Shown here: positions 1-9,900 of the stretch, in pieces | Numbering within the stretch: the first letter of the stretch is position 1 | Layout: each line of letters starts with the position of its first letter | Assembly (NCBI GenBank): GCA_015179045.1 | Contig: WHUZ01000022.1 | Coordinates: forward strand, 310,001 to 374,000 | Source: Kalaharituber pfeilii | Taxonomy: Eukaryota > Ascomycota > Pezizomycetes > Pezizales > Pezizaceae | Reading direction: 5' to 3' | Length of the DNA: 64,000 nt | The notes under the pieces: model-generated | The model's database searches: none | What the model saw: the letters and a program-made list of their open reading frames with translations, nothing else | What the model was told of the DNA's origin: nothing | Program-made: the position numbers and the translations under genes

Positions 1-1080
1 TTACGCGGGCGCAGAAGAAGAAAACATGTTGACGTTGAGACCGCATGCTGTGTGAAAGTCTTGGCAAGCAGGGGTATTCCAGCTGAGGTGTATGCATATT
101 GTTAGAGATACGAACTTCTAGGCTTGCTATACCGCTAAAAGCCAGCTATAGCTATTGTTACCAATCCACTAGCGAAGATGTAAAGTGCGTGCGTGCGGAG
201 CAAGGTTAACATTCTATAGCTATTCAAGGTTGAAAAGCAGATCGGGTTCGTAATTCGACCAGGCGATATAGATACGTGTAGATTAGTCTCGTAACCAGCG
301 TGTAGATATTTATTATGTCGCTCTCCCTGATAGTGAGAGTTTCAAGCTTGGCGTGAACGGTCATGGCGCACAGTTCAGTTTTTTTTTTTTCGTCACGAAA
401 CCCCGCATACAGGCTACCAGCCTATGAGGGAATGGCGCACAGTTAACCAGCTACCGGTAAGATCAAGACCAGGTTGCCGCCTCGCCACTCAACGGGCACA
501 AGGTGACCGCAGCGCTTCCTAGGGCAGCGGAGCTCCAGAACTCGGTCCAGGATCGGCTTGTTGCACTCCACGCAACCAGCCGCAGTTGTTCCACGCTGCT
601 GAAGCACGCAGATGCTAGTCGGGTGTGTAGCCAGACCTCGCGCACTCCCCCATCCAGTAGTCACCGAATCCGGTGGGTCTCTTGGCCCCTTGGCGCTTAT
701 CCAACCCGCTTTACCTGATCCTCCCTCTGCATCTTGATTTCCTGCTATAGCGATTCCGCAGCGACTGTCCTACAAACTTTTGCGCTCACGGACTCACGAT
801 ACGCACTGTAATGCGCAGCAGAGCACAGCAGACCATTCTTGCTCGTCATTACTGCCGCCTTAGGCCTCTCTTTCATCGCCTCTCCACTCCTTAGTCACCA
901 CACAGACCATGTAATGCGTCACAGAGAACATGTTGAGGAACGTGCTTTGCACGCAGGGAGTAACCCTCCTCAACCTTGTGCGTAACGTAAACCCCTGAGC
1001 CTAACTTGTTTGCTGCTTATGGTGCCGGTGTGTCATGTTTGAATATGGTAAAAGCTAATCTTCTATTCTACTGTGTCTAG
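1..1080. other. Left-edge non-coding stretch
   Basis: No gene is recognised here. Overlapping open frames around 443-718 exist on both strands but have no family resemblance. The only interpretable item is a short retroposon insertion at 376-431, listed separately. Confidence 0.5.
376..431 (-). mobile_element. Micro-copy of SINE-like retroposon with 13-bp target-site duplication
   Basis: On the minus strand this reads as the last ~40 bases of the retroposon family (core GCGGGGTTTCGTGA, compare GCGGGGTTACGTGA in the other copies) followed by a run of about 12 A. It is flanked by a perfect direct repeat ATGGCGCACAGTT at 363-375 and 432-444, which is the expected target-site duplication of a target-primed insertion. 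Only the 3' end is present, so the copy is severely 5'-truncated. The family name is inferred from the poly-A tail, the TSDs and the absence of coding capacity; no Pol III A/B box was established. Confidence 0.75.
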
Positions 1081-1125
1081 ATAATAAGGACCTGTTTTGT
1101 TCAACGAGAAGAATGCCTCATATTT

Positions 1126-1946
1126 GTGGATGAGGCAGTGCGGCGCATTCTTGATGAGGACGTCAGGCAAGTACTTGAACAGAAGAGCACCTCCGCCAAC
1201 ACCTCCGACAACGCCACTGCTTCCCCGATGATCAGTGATGCTCCAACCGAGACCAAAGGCTCTGACATGTTAATATCTGCCATATCCGGTGCCATTCCCA
1301 CGGTAGCGATGGCAGTCCTTGGCTGGATAATCAGTTGGTGGCTGCAAGCCAGTATGGCTGGGAAGAAAATGGATAAGATGCAAAATGAATGGAAAGAATG
1401 GAAAAAGAAACAAGCAAGCTGCCTGGGAGAGAATGCTGACTGGGAAAAGGAGAGGGAGAGTTGGGCCAAGGAGAAGGAGAACTGGGCACAGGAGGGAGCA
1501 AAATGGACACAGGATAAGGCTGAGTTCGAGAATCAGAAGGCAGACTGGGCCAAGGAGAGGGTAGTTGGGGCAAGGAGAAAGAAAGCTGGGCACAGGAAAG
1601 GGCGAGTTGGGCACAGGAGAACTCTGAGTTGGTGAAGCAGAGGGCGGACGAGGCCAAGGACAGGGGCAGTTGGGACAAGGAGAGGGCCAAGGAGAGGGAT
1701 GATTGGAAGAGGCAAAACGATGAGTGGAAGATGAAGGAGGCTATTTGGAAGGAGGAGAACGACCAATCAAGGCAGAGAAAGCACGAGTTGAAGGAAAAAA
1801 AGCATGAGCGGAAAGCAGAAAAGTCCTATTTGGAGGGCGAAAGATCCGTTTTGATCTGGGTGAAGGACATGTGGGACCGGGAGATGGACAAAGTGGCAGA
1901 TGAGAGGAGACGATGGGCGGAGAGGAAGGAGTTGATGCAGCGCTGA
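1126..1946 (+). pseudogene. Single-membrane-segment coiled-coil protein, frameshifted
   Basis: The frame opens after a stop at 1078-1080 and has no ATG before the first domain, so an upstream exon is likely (CTGTGTCTAG at 1071-1080 could be a 3' splice site). The protein has an N-terminal acidic segment (VRRILDEDVRQVL), one hydrophobic segment at about residues 50-70 (SGAIPTVAMAVLGWIISWW), then a long, highly charged coiled coil built from degenerate W-A-K/Q-E-K/R-E units. Near 1560 the frame changes: a single base is missing from the repeated GAG-AGG-GAG-AG pattern, and the same coiled coil continues in another frame to the stop at 1944-1946. A decayed relative with the same layout lies at 4356-5282. 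I do not recognise the family; the layout suggests a membrane-anchored filamentous protein. The frameshift may be real decay or a sequencing error. Confidence 0.5.
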
Positions 1947-2030
1947 TTGACCTTATAGGCATATACTTTGCTACCAAAAATTGGATAGTGCGTTCTTAGG
2001 TCATGTCCATAGATGACATAACAATGGGGA

Positions 2031-2870
2031 TTGGGATGCCCGTTCAAGCAAGCACATGGCTACTTACCGATGCTTATATGTGCACGCTCCCAGCAACTTT
2101 GTGTAAGGCAGAGATGTCAGAAGAACAGGCAGTGCACAGGATATGTAGTAAGCCCTCCCATGTATTGGTACTACCCTAAGGAGGGACGAATTGGGTACAG
2201 ATGCTTACTGTATCCAGTCACCTTCCCACCGCGCAGGTTCCTAACACGCATCGATCTCCTACACATGACGGTAGCACAACTTGCAACAATTGCAGGAGCG
2301 GAGAGTTGCAAGGAGCAAGTAGCAGGCCGGAGACGTTGTGGGCAAAAGGAAGGGATTAAACAGACTGATCCGGAAACACCACCTCCGCTGTCGTATGCAG
2401 CAATTGTTTCTCAACACATTCCACCAAACACACCCCCGACAAAGAAATCTGACCTACCTCCAATGGCACCACCAAAAAGCCGGACAAATTCCACCGCTCC
2501 CCAATCCAAAAGCGCAGAAAGGGGGCCCAGTGCCCACCCCCCAAAGCAGAAGGAAAAGAAGCCTCCAACATCATCTCTGAAAGAAAGAACATCCCAGAAA
2601 GAAAGACTCCCGCAATCTGGCCGAGCAGTTGTGGTACATGGAATAGAGGTGATGAAGAAACTTGGGAAAGTAAGAGATTGGATGGAAAAGGCAAACCCGT
2701 AGATGGGGAGGATTGTCACGGCAAGATGGTTGGTGAAAAAAGAAAGGAGGGAGGGAAAGAAGACTAGCTCGATTGTTATCTACCTAGAGGGGGAGGTAGA
2801 ATCAGATAGTCAAACACTGGCGAAGGTGCGGTTATCAGGCAAATGGCACCACTCGTGCCTGTATGACTGA
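2031..2870 (+). pseudogene. LINE (non-LTR retrotransposon) ORF1-like relic
   Basis: A basic, proline-rich reading frame with one in-frame stop at 2700-2702 that resumes in the same frame to 2868-2870. The middle holds a Pro/Lys/Ser-rich segment (PPLSYAAIV...). The end (from 2703) reads ARWLVKKERREGKKTSSIVI, then a short Leu/Glu stretch, then RLSGKWHHSCLYD. This matches the C-terminal pattern of fungal non-LTR ORF1/gag-like proteins (basic W/L stretch, K-x-SS-hydrophobic, then a G-x-W/Y-x2-x-x-x-YD end) as I know the family. No reverse transcriptase follows, and a poly-A retroposon lies just downstream. The first codon of the open frame is TTG, so the true start is unknown. It is a relic or 5' fragment of a dead LINE; assignment by motif only. 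Confidence 0.5.
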
Positions 2871-3084
2871 GATAGAATCACAAAGGTGGATAGAAAGGGG
2901 AAGGGGAGGCAGGTGGAGGAGATGGACATGACTGCTTGATTTTCTGGGGGGATATTTGGGTATTCATGCTTGATTGTTCTCTTGGAGGATTGGGCCTTCG
3001 CTTTGTGTCTCCTCCGCATCACTGAGGTCGTGGTATTGTTGTGTGCTTTACAGGGGATGGTTTTGTAGGTAGTTGCACAGGTGC

Positions 3085-3157
3085 CTGTCTCCGGGCCATA
3101 AGGACTTTTGTCTAGGGTCCCTGCCATGGCGAACAGCTGCAAGCGGGGTTACGTGAA

Positions 3158-3191
<34 letters not shown>
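3085..3191 (+). mobile_element. SINE-like retroposon copy with long poly-A
   Basis: Contains CCTGTCTCCGGGC, then CCCTGCCATGGCGAACAGCT, GCAAGCGGGGTTACGTGA and a tail of about 30 A. These are the same blocks, in the same order, as in the copies at 4861-5086 and 20811-21248. The 5' boundary is unclear because sequence before 3085 does not match the other copies well. A weak 9-bp direct repeat GGGATATTT at 2949-2957 and 3198-3206 might mark an older target site, but I do not rely on it. Confidence 0.6.
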
Positions 3192-3193
<2 letters not shown>

Positions 3194-4355
3194 CATCGGG
3201 ATATTTAGATCCCCCATGATTAACTTCAACAAAATTCGTCACTGCCTGTTGCAAACGCCAAGTTCTTCAGGGTAACTTCTGGGGGAAAAATGGTAAGATG
3301 AATCGTAATAGGATACAATTCTCTGAATAACAGGTTACAACCAGTTGCTGAGTACGTATATATGCCATCTAACATCACGTGGTCTGACAGATGGCTGACT
3401 ACATCAAGAGGTTAAGTATTGTATCGAAGGAATAAGGGGTACTGCATTGGCAAGATGTTTATTTATATCGTACATTACCCGACTAAAGAAAGGATCGCTT
3501 CCCTGTCTCAAGGTTTTCAAGACTTGCGGGAGCAGTGGAGTAGCGTGTCAATATGCAGGCTACGTCGTGGCTTGTGACGAGCTTAGTGGGTTCATAAGAC
3601 TTACAGCAACGTTCTGACTTTAGTCATCGGCTGGTAATATAGGTGTGAGGATGGGTGGGTTATAACCGGGAACAGTGCTCTTCTTTTTCCTGCTTGTTTT
3701 TAGCTATGCGACTGCCTGTAGCTTTACGACACGAATTGATTGCTCTATTTTGCCTTGCTACTGTTTAGCTATTGACAAGCCACCAAGTCTTAGATCCGAT
3801 CCTTTCGTACATGCAGACGAAGGTATCGTCGTATACTCTCTGCCGGTCCAGGCCAACCAGGCCATTTATGTAAATTCAAGTGATTTTAGAATTTACTGTA
3901 ACCCAGGTGAATTAGATTTCAATAGTCCTGGATATTTCCACTCTCAGTAATTGACAGTCACCCATTAGGTAAAATTTTTCTAATAATAATCAATGTTATT
4001 AACCTCTCAGACTCATCGAAGAATTGAGTCCCATCTGTTGTATTATCTGGAAGGTCCATTATTTGTAAAATATTTCTTAGTATATATAAAGTCTACATAC
4101 TTGACTAGAATCGTAGACCGCTGCTGTTTAGAATTCTAGATATACGGGAGATTCTATTCATTTGAATACTCAAACAATCTGGTAAACGCTGGCCGTAATT
4201 CACCTGGATAGCTGTGGGGTGATTCGTTTAATTGGCTCGAACCTGCCTGAATGGCCTGGCCTGTTGGATTCATTGTATTATGATCTACCCCTTATTTTCA
4301 AAGACTTCAAATTATTATCTAGTGAGATATAGCAAGTTACGCCCAGAATAATTAG
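3192..4355. other. AT-rich stretch without recognisable gene
   Basis: An open frame at 3675-3950 would give a short Cys-containing protein with a hydrophobic start but lacks an ATG at its beginning. Nothing else can be supported here. Confidence 0.4.
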
Positions 4356-5055
4356 CTACCACGAGTGCTTTCGCATATGGGTTTTATTACACACGGCCGC
4401 CGTATCCTCCAACACAGAAACTCTTTTCTCTGCCTCATGTCTTTTCTCCACCAACTGACGGTCCTCTTCCTTGAGCTCATAGTTCTCCTTCTCGAGGCGT
4501 CGTTTCACCCTCTTACCTGCCTTCTTACCTGCCCTCTGTTCGGCCCCTTGCACAGCCAGCGTCATTTCCAATCTTGCCACCTCCGACTTCAGCCTTTCCT
4601 TCTAGAAACTCCACTCTTGTGCATCCTCTAGTAGTTTAAACCACAGACGATCTTTATTCCCCTGCATCAAACACCTCTCCTCCGCCCACTGCTGCCTTTC
4701 ACCCTCTCACTTTTGTCTCTCCCGCTCGTACTTCTGTCTCTCCTCCTCTCGCCTTTGCCTCCCTGTTTTGGTTTCCCACATTCCTATCAACCAGGTAACA
4801 AAGCATACCACAAAAGTTGGAATGCTTCCTGATAGCAGAGTAATCAACATGGCGAACCCTGAAGGAGAAGAGATATAGGGGAGCCTCCCTGATGCAGAAA
4901 CCAGAAGAACCGTCCGGAAGTTTCTGGAATCAGGTTTTAGAAGGGGGTGGAACGGGGATGTATATAGAACTTTCTTTGTTAAGCCTGTCTCCAGGCTTTG
5001 AGGGCTTGCCCAGGGGCCCTGCCACGGCTCGCCTCTGCAAGCGGGGTTACGTGAT

Positions 5056-5088
<33 letters not shown>

Positions 5089-5282
5089 CATGGCGAACCC
5101 TCTATCGTCTGCTGGTAGGGGGGGACAGCTGGGTGGTGGGGGGCACGGACAACTGGGATTTCAGTACTATGGTGAGGTCGTTGGTGTTGTAGGAGGCCCT
5201 CCTGCAGAACTATCGTAACGGAGTCTGCTATCCACCTCCTAATGACGTCCCCAGGCAGGCAGAAGCTGTCATCATGTCTCAT
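4356..5282 (-). pseudogene. Broken paralogue of the membrane/coiled-coil protein, interrupted by a retroposon
   Basis: Read on the minus strand from 4850, one frame gives MLITLLSGSIPTFVVCFVTW, a hydrophobic segment matching MLISAISGAIPTVAMAVLGW of the gene at 1126-1946 (about 11 of 25 residues), followed by a charged coiled coil (REEERQKYERERQ...) that runs to a stop just above 4356. Two in-frame stops interrupt it (after RERQK and after EWSF). Upstream of the insertion, minus-strand 5282 to 5087 encodes VIRRWIADSVTIVLQE, resembling VRRILDEDVRQVL of the first gene, then needs a frameshift in a run of seven C (plus-strand G run near 5118-5124) to join the membrane segment. A 226-bp retroposon sits at 4861-5086, right at the methionine codon. 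Family unknown; the paralogy is inferred by eye. Confidence 0.45.
4861..5086 (+). mobile_element. SINE-like retroposon with perfect 15-bp target-site duplication
   Basis: The inserted sequence is 226 bp and ends in AAAAA after GCAAGCGGGGTTACGTGAT and a T run. It is flanked by the direct repeat AACATGGCGAACCCT at 4846-4860 and 5087-5101. Internal blocks shared with the copy at 20811-21248 include GGAGCCTCCCTGA, GTTTCTGGAATCAGGTTTT, AAGCCTGTCTCC and GGGCTTGCCC. No open frame of interest is present. The element lies in the opposite orientation to the broken coiled-coil gene it splits. Confidence 0.8.
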
Positions 5283-5707
5283 ATCTAGATGGAATATTCA
5301 TTTAGCATTTAAGTTCACCTTACACGCGATGAACTGGATTTTGCACAACGCACTGTTTGGGTTCCCTCCTGGGGTCCATATTCCATCCTGTCACAAGTCA
5401 CCGGGAAGTGAGTCGTACCAAGAGAAGGAGCCGAGTGTGTGTATCTATTTAAGACTGCTGGCTCGGAGAAGAGGAGAGAAAGAAGAGACCAGAGTGTGGG
5501 AAGAAGAGAGCTCCAAGAGGACCCCATCTTTCTCCACCTTTCCTCTATGACTTTCCACAACAGGAGGTATCCAGTTCCACCCGCATGCAACGTAGCGACC
5601 GACGCACGCCACGTATTCCGTTCCGTGAGACGCCCCCAAGAGTCCCATTGGGCGATACCACTTCCCATCTGGCCTCGACATGCGTTTGGAGCATGAAAGG
5701 AGAAAAA

Positions 5708-6058
5708 TCAGACTAAGGAGGATGAAGAGTAGTTTAGGGAGAGCTTCTGAAGATGTTTTCTAGATGTTTGCTTGGTGTGTGTGCTGGGCAGGTTCCTCGA
5801 TCGACGAAGAACTTGAGTGAGGACGAAAGATAGAGAGGACAGAGAGATGGAGGAGAACGGGCGGAACGTTGGGAGGGCGGAAAGATGACCCTTCATTCCT
5901 CGTCCTCTCCCTTCTCCTCCGTTCCTCCTTATCTTCCAACTGTTCCTCATCCTGCTCATCTGTCCTAGCTTCTTCATAATCTGTTGGCCATTCTTCGCTG
6001 CTTGCTTCAATAACGTCTTGCTCACAAACTCCATGTCCGTGCTCTCTGTTTCACCCAT
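5708..6058 (-). CDS. Hypothetical small basic protein
   Basis: An ATG at 6056-6058 (minus strand) opens a 116-residue-scale frame starting MGETESTDMEFVSKTLLKQA, with a basic helical segment (QQIMKKLGQMSRMRNSWKIR) followed by a Ser/Leu-rich tail. I do not recognise a family. A truncated retroposon is inserted just upstream (6074-6124), which makes an expressed gene less likely. It could be a chance frame. Confidence 0.2.
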   Translation of the reverse strand: MGETESTDMEFVSKTLLKQAAKNGQQIMKKLGQMSRMRNSWKIRRNGGEGRGRGMKGHLSALPTFRPFSSISLSSLSFVLTQVLRRSRNLPSTHTKQTSRKHLQKLSLNYSSSSLV

Positions 6059-6073
6059 CTTGAGTAGGTCCTC

Positions 6074-6124
6074 TGCCCTGCCATGGCGAACAGCTGCAAG
6101 CGGGGTTACGTGAAAAAAAAAAAA
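6074..6124 (+). mobile_element. Micro-copy of SINE-like retroposon with 12-bp TSD
   Basis: Only 51 bp long: TGCCCTGCCATGGCGAACAG, then CTGCAAGCGGGGTTACGTGA and about 12 A. It is flanked by GAGTAGGTCCTC (6062-6073) and GAGTATGTCCTC (6125-6136), an 11-of-12 match that reads as a target-site duplication. It is truncated at almost the same place as the copy at 376-431. Confidence 0.75.
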
Positions 6125-6538
6125 GAGTATGTCCTCCCCGTTGTGCTGCTTTCGTCCAAGGGGATTCGGAGATGGTTTTCCACGATGAGTCGCTGGGATA
6201 GGCCAAAGTCCTTGCAAGAGGGCAAAAGAAAGGGGACTGAAGGGAACGTTAAAAGCTCCTAGGTCCAGAATCCGCTTTAGCACATGAACGAGCGAGGGGC
6301 ATTGTCCACAGGGAGAGTCCCGATTGGGGTCTTGGCCATACTCACCATTCATAGTACACTACAGACGACGCAATTTGCAACGGGTGCTATATCGCCATCC
6401 AGTCAAGCCTCTCATATTGGATCCTCTATTACTAGATATCCTGTATGATTGGATGAAATCGTCGTTCCCCAAATTTCATTCTTCCTCAGAATATTGCCTC
6501 CGTAAGTTGATATTTAGCCACAAGTCGAGGCGCCGAGC

Positions 6539-6997
6539 TCATTGTATGAGAGGTTCGACTATACCACAATAAGTGCTCTTAGCTCTCACACCCACTGGGC
6601 TGTGAGAGGGGGTTGTTATGAAAGTCGGTTCGGGCTTTCTCATACATCGATATAGTAGATTCATCGGAATCGTCTGAAGCGTCTTCCAGTTCTTGGCTTG
6701 CTGTAGCAAAAGCCTGTGCATGCTCTTTCCGTAAAACAAAATACAATCGAACTTGTGATACTGGATAATGCCGGGACCGGCGGAATCTATCCAATAAGAC
6801 AAAACATCCAATGATCCCCACCGGCTCAATTGGCTCCGGCCCGCAAAGTTGATCCAATAGGTCAGGTTATCGAATATGACAGCGTCGAATATGTGAGGTT
6901 CGAACATAATACAATTATTTTCACTGGGACGTGTGACCTTTGTAATCACTGCTTTGCACCACACAGTAGGCCTGGATAATTTTCGCCCCAGCCTCAT
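6539..6997 (-). CDS. Unrecognised reading frame
   Basis: Two overlapping minus-strand frames span this region. One ends ...KEHAQAFATASQELEDASDD, then SDEST, and is acidic and Ser-rich; the other is Trp/His-rich. No family is recognised and neither has convincing gene structure. Listed as a possible relic only. Confidence 0.15.
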   Translation of the reverse strand: MRLGRKLSRPTVWCKAVITKVTRPSENNCIMFEPHIFDAVIFDNLTYWINFAGRSQLSRWGSLDVLSYWIDSAGPGIIQYHKFDCILFYGKSMHRLLLQQAKNWKTLQTIPMNLLYRCMRKPEPTFITTPSHSPVGVRAKSTYCGIVEPLIQ

Positions 6998-9900
6998 TAA
7001 ACCACCATTGTCGGCATCCGGCTACCGAGCACGAGCTGCAACCTTCTTTCCTCCCTGTACTGGGTCAATACCATTGAAAGGCATACCGGCATTCTCGCTG
7101 ATTCTAGTAAGTGTTGCCTCTTCGGCAGAACCTATTAAAACCCAAATAGATTATCGGATCCATGAGAATTTGGAAAAAATCAACGACCACCCCATGGATA
7201 GGACTGGGCATTGGCCGAAGAGTTAGGGTATGAGGAAGGGGATCGTAAATGTATCTGCAGGGTGCATGGTGTATGACGTTAGTTAGAAATACTGCATTTC
7301 AAGCGAGAATGCAGTGTTACCGACTTCACAGGAAGCTTGTGCTCAACGAGGGATGCAAAAAGACTTGTTGGCACTGGAAACGCCTCGTGTCATCGCTCCG
7401 GACTACCGCTCATGCAGTCCGTGATGAGCTGGAGTAGTCTGGTGGAGTTGCAGCCCAGAGGAACCGATAATTTAAGAATTTTAGAGCCTGCTGTGCACCC
7501 CACCAGCGTTCTTTGCACATACAGTCGTTGCCCACCGGCCAGTTAGAGACCCGGCTTCGTAAAAGTAAAAAGGTTGCTAACCTACAAAACACTGTACAAT
7601 GAACACGCAACGGCAATGCAAATTATACAGTGCGTGGCAGAGGTAAGAGCAAAAGGGGGATGTGCGGCATTGTAGGGAGCAGTGGCGTGGAGAGCGGTGC
7701 GAACGGTGCTGCAGGGGGCTGGGGAGCGGTGCTGAAGGAAGGGAGCGAGGGAGAGCGCACGCGCGGTGGAGGCAAGTGGAAGAGCGCACAAGTGGCCCAG
7801 GGGTAGCGCCAAGACACGCCTTCCAGTCGCCGCGCCCACCGCTTGTTAACCAGTACACACAAGTATATATTATATCTCACTCCTCATGAACCGCCCTCAT
7901 AGCTACGACATAGGGCCCATACAAATGCCGGTAAAAAATGAAATATACAAAACCAAGTCCTCTGGAAAATACTTGGTTTGAAAAATGCTCCCTCCTCTCT
8001 CTCCGCTAATACAATTCTGGAAGTGACTACCTCATTGGGTATATGCCAAGACTTCGAGGGGTAGGAAAGTACATATGCTTGTGCGCTACAAGTACTCGGG
8101 GATGCCGGGAACTGCGCGTGGATCCACGTGCTACTTCTGCTGCAGTATGATAATGATATGTAGGTTTAAGACCGACAAGGACCGCAGACAAGTAATATGC
8201 TAATCAAGGAGCTTGGCACGTTTAAGCGGGGTTGCAACAGAAAACAAACAATAGACCACAGCTTTCTACAATCTGACTGCTCTCCACCAGCCCTTCAATT
8301 TCACCAATATTGACAGGTTATTGGTACTAGCAGCTTTCTCTGCTAACTGACCGCTAACTTTGATTGTTGCTCCCACATCAACATCCCAGCTATCAGTCTC
8401 GTGAATACCCCGCTATGTAGCTTAACAGGTCAACATCCCCCGCCAGCTTAGTAATCTCCGCCACGAGGAAACGATGCAAACTTTTGCAAAACAGAGAGAT
8501 TGAGCGCATGCGAATTATTACACCTAGAGCGACCGGAATGAAGTGGCAGAAAACCGCAGCAGAAGTTTAAATCACAACCACCAGACCTGTCACATCAATT
8601 ACAATCAATACCCATAACAATCGCAGAAGCCTGATTAATTTCTTTTTTTTTTTTTTTTTACGAACGCAGAAAAAATTAACACGCTTACATCATATTTTCC
8701 AAACATTACCTCAAGGAGCACTTGGGATAAACAAAATTCAAAGGATAGGCTATTTGGCATTACGGAGTAGTTACAAGCATGCCGGATCGGATTCAAGGTA
8801 AATGGGTACGGGACACCTTATTAATTTTTTTACTAGTGATGGCGGTACAGTTACGGTTTTGTTATTGTTTTATTTATTTATTTATTTTTTATTTTTATTT
8901 TCCAATATACTAATGTTGTCATGTAATTTGTATATCTTTTCGCCGTACTTTAAAAGCATTTTGCCGGGCTTCTCATACAGAAATTTCCAGGCCTTTTTCA
9001 CTTGCCCCATACCAAGTAGCAGCTGAAGTAAGCACCACGTGACGCCACGTGCTTGCAAGATTCCACAACTCTGCCGCACCCCCCGAGTACATTTTGGTAA
9101 GAGTTACTTCAAATTTATCCTTGTTGATGAATTCCTTCCTTACAGGGGTACATATTAGAGTTTGCAAACTCGTGACTGTGTCCAAATTTTATCAAGTCAG
9201 AAGTATCCCGCCAGCTAACATAATGAAAATCCGGGCAGCTGATAAAAATGCATTTGGGTCTTCGTTTTCAATAATTTGTACTCATATACCTCCGATCATG
9301 CAACAGCGGCATAAACACAATGTAAGATAGACAGATAGTATCCACCACTGGCTTTCGATGGCCCGGAGCGGTGAGAAATGGAGGAGCGAAGGTACAACAA
9401 AATGCGAGTGCGGGTGCAGAAGCGTGGATGCGAAAAGTAGAGAAGAGAAGGGATTGTTGATTGTATGAACTACAGTACAGAAACTCTATATTCATATGAT
9501 ATGGATGAAACGCCTCACGTGCCTTCCTTATCTCCACGTGCTTTCCAGTGCCAAGCTTGGCTTTGCATGTACTTGCCCATTCTGTCGCCTTCCCCACAAC
9601 AAGTACAAGGCCTCTATACATACTTGTATCAAGGATGGCAAGCAGTGAAGTTAAGTAAAGACTCAATCATCATACTTAGTAAGGAAGATACTAATATTCT
9701 TACAGGTCCTGATATAACCCCTCGGAAAAGAGCAGTTATCATGGCATTAAGATATTCCACTATCAAATAAGAGCAATCTCGAAAATAATGAAAAATACCG
9801 AAATCGACATGCTTTGAAATCATTCACAATGCGGTTCTAAGACCTTCCCACATAAGTGCTAATTTAGCTATAATCTTGAAGCCGTGAGAAGTACAAATGA

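Noticed and set aside
3675..3950. Possible small secreted cysteine-containing protein
   Set aside because: No ATG at the start of the frame, no intron evidence, AT-rich surroundings.
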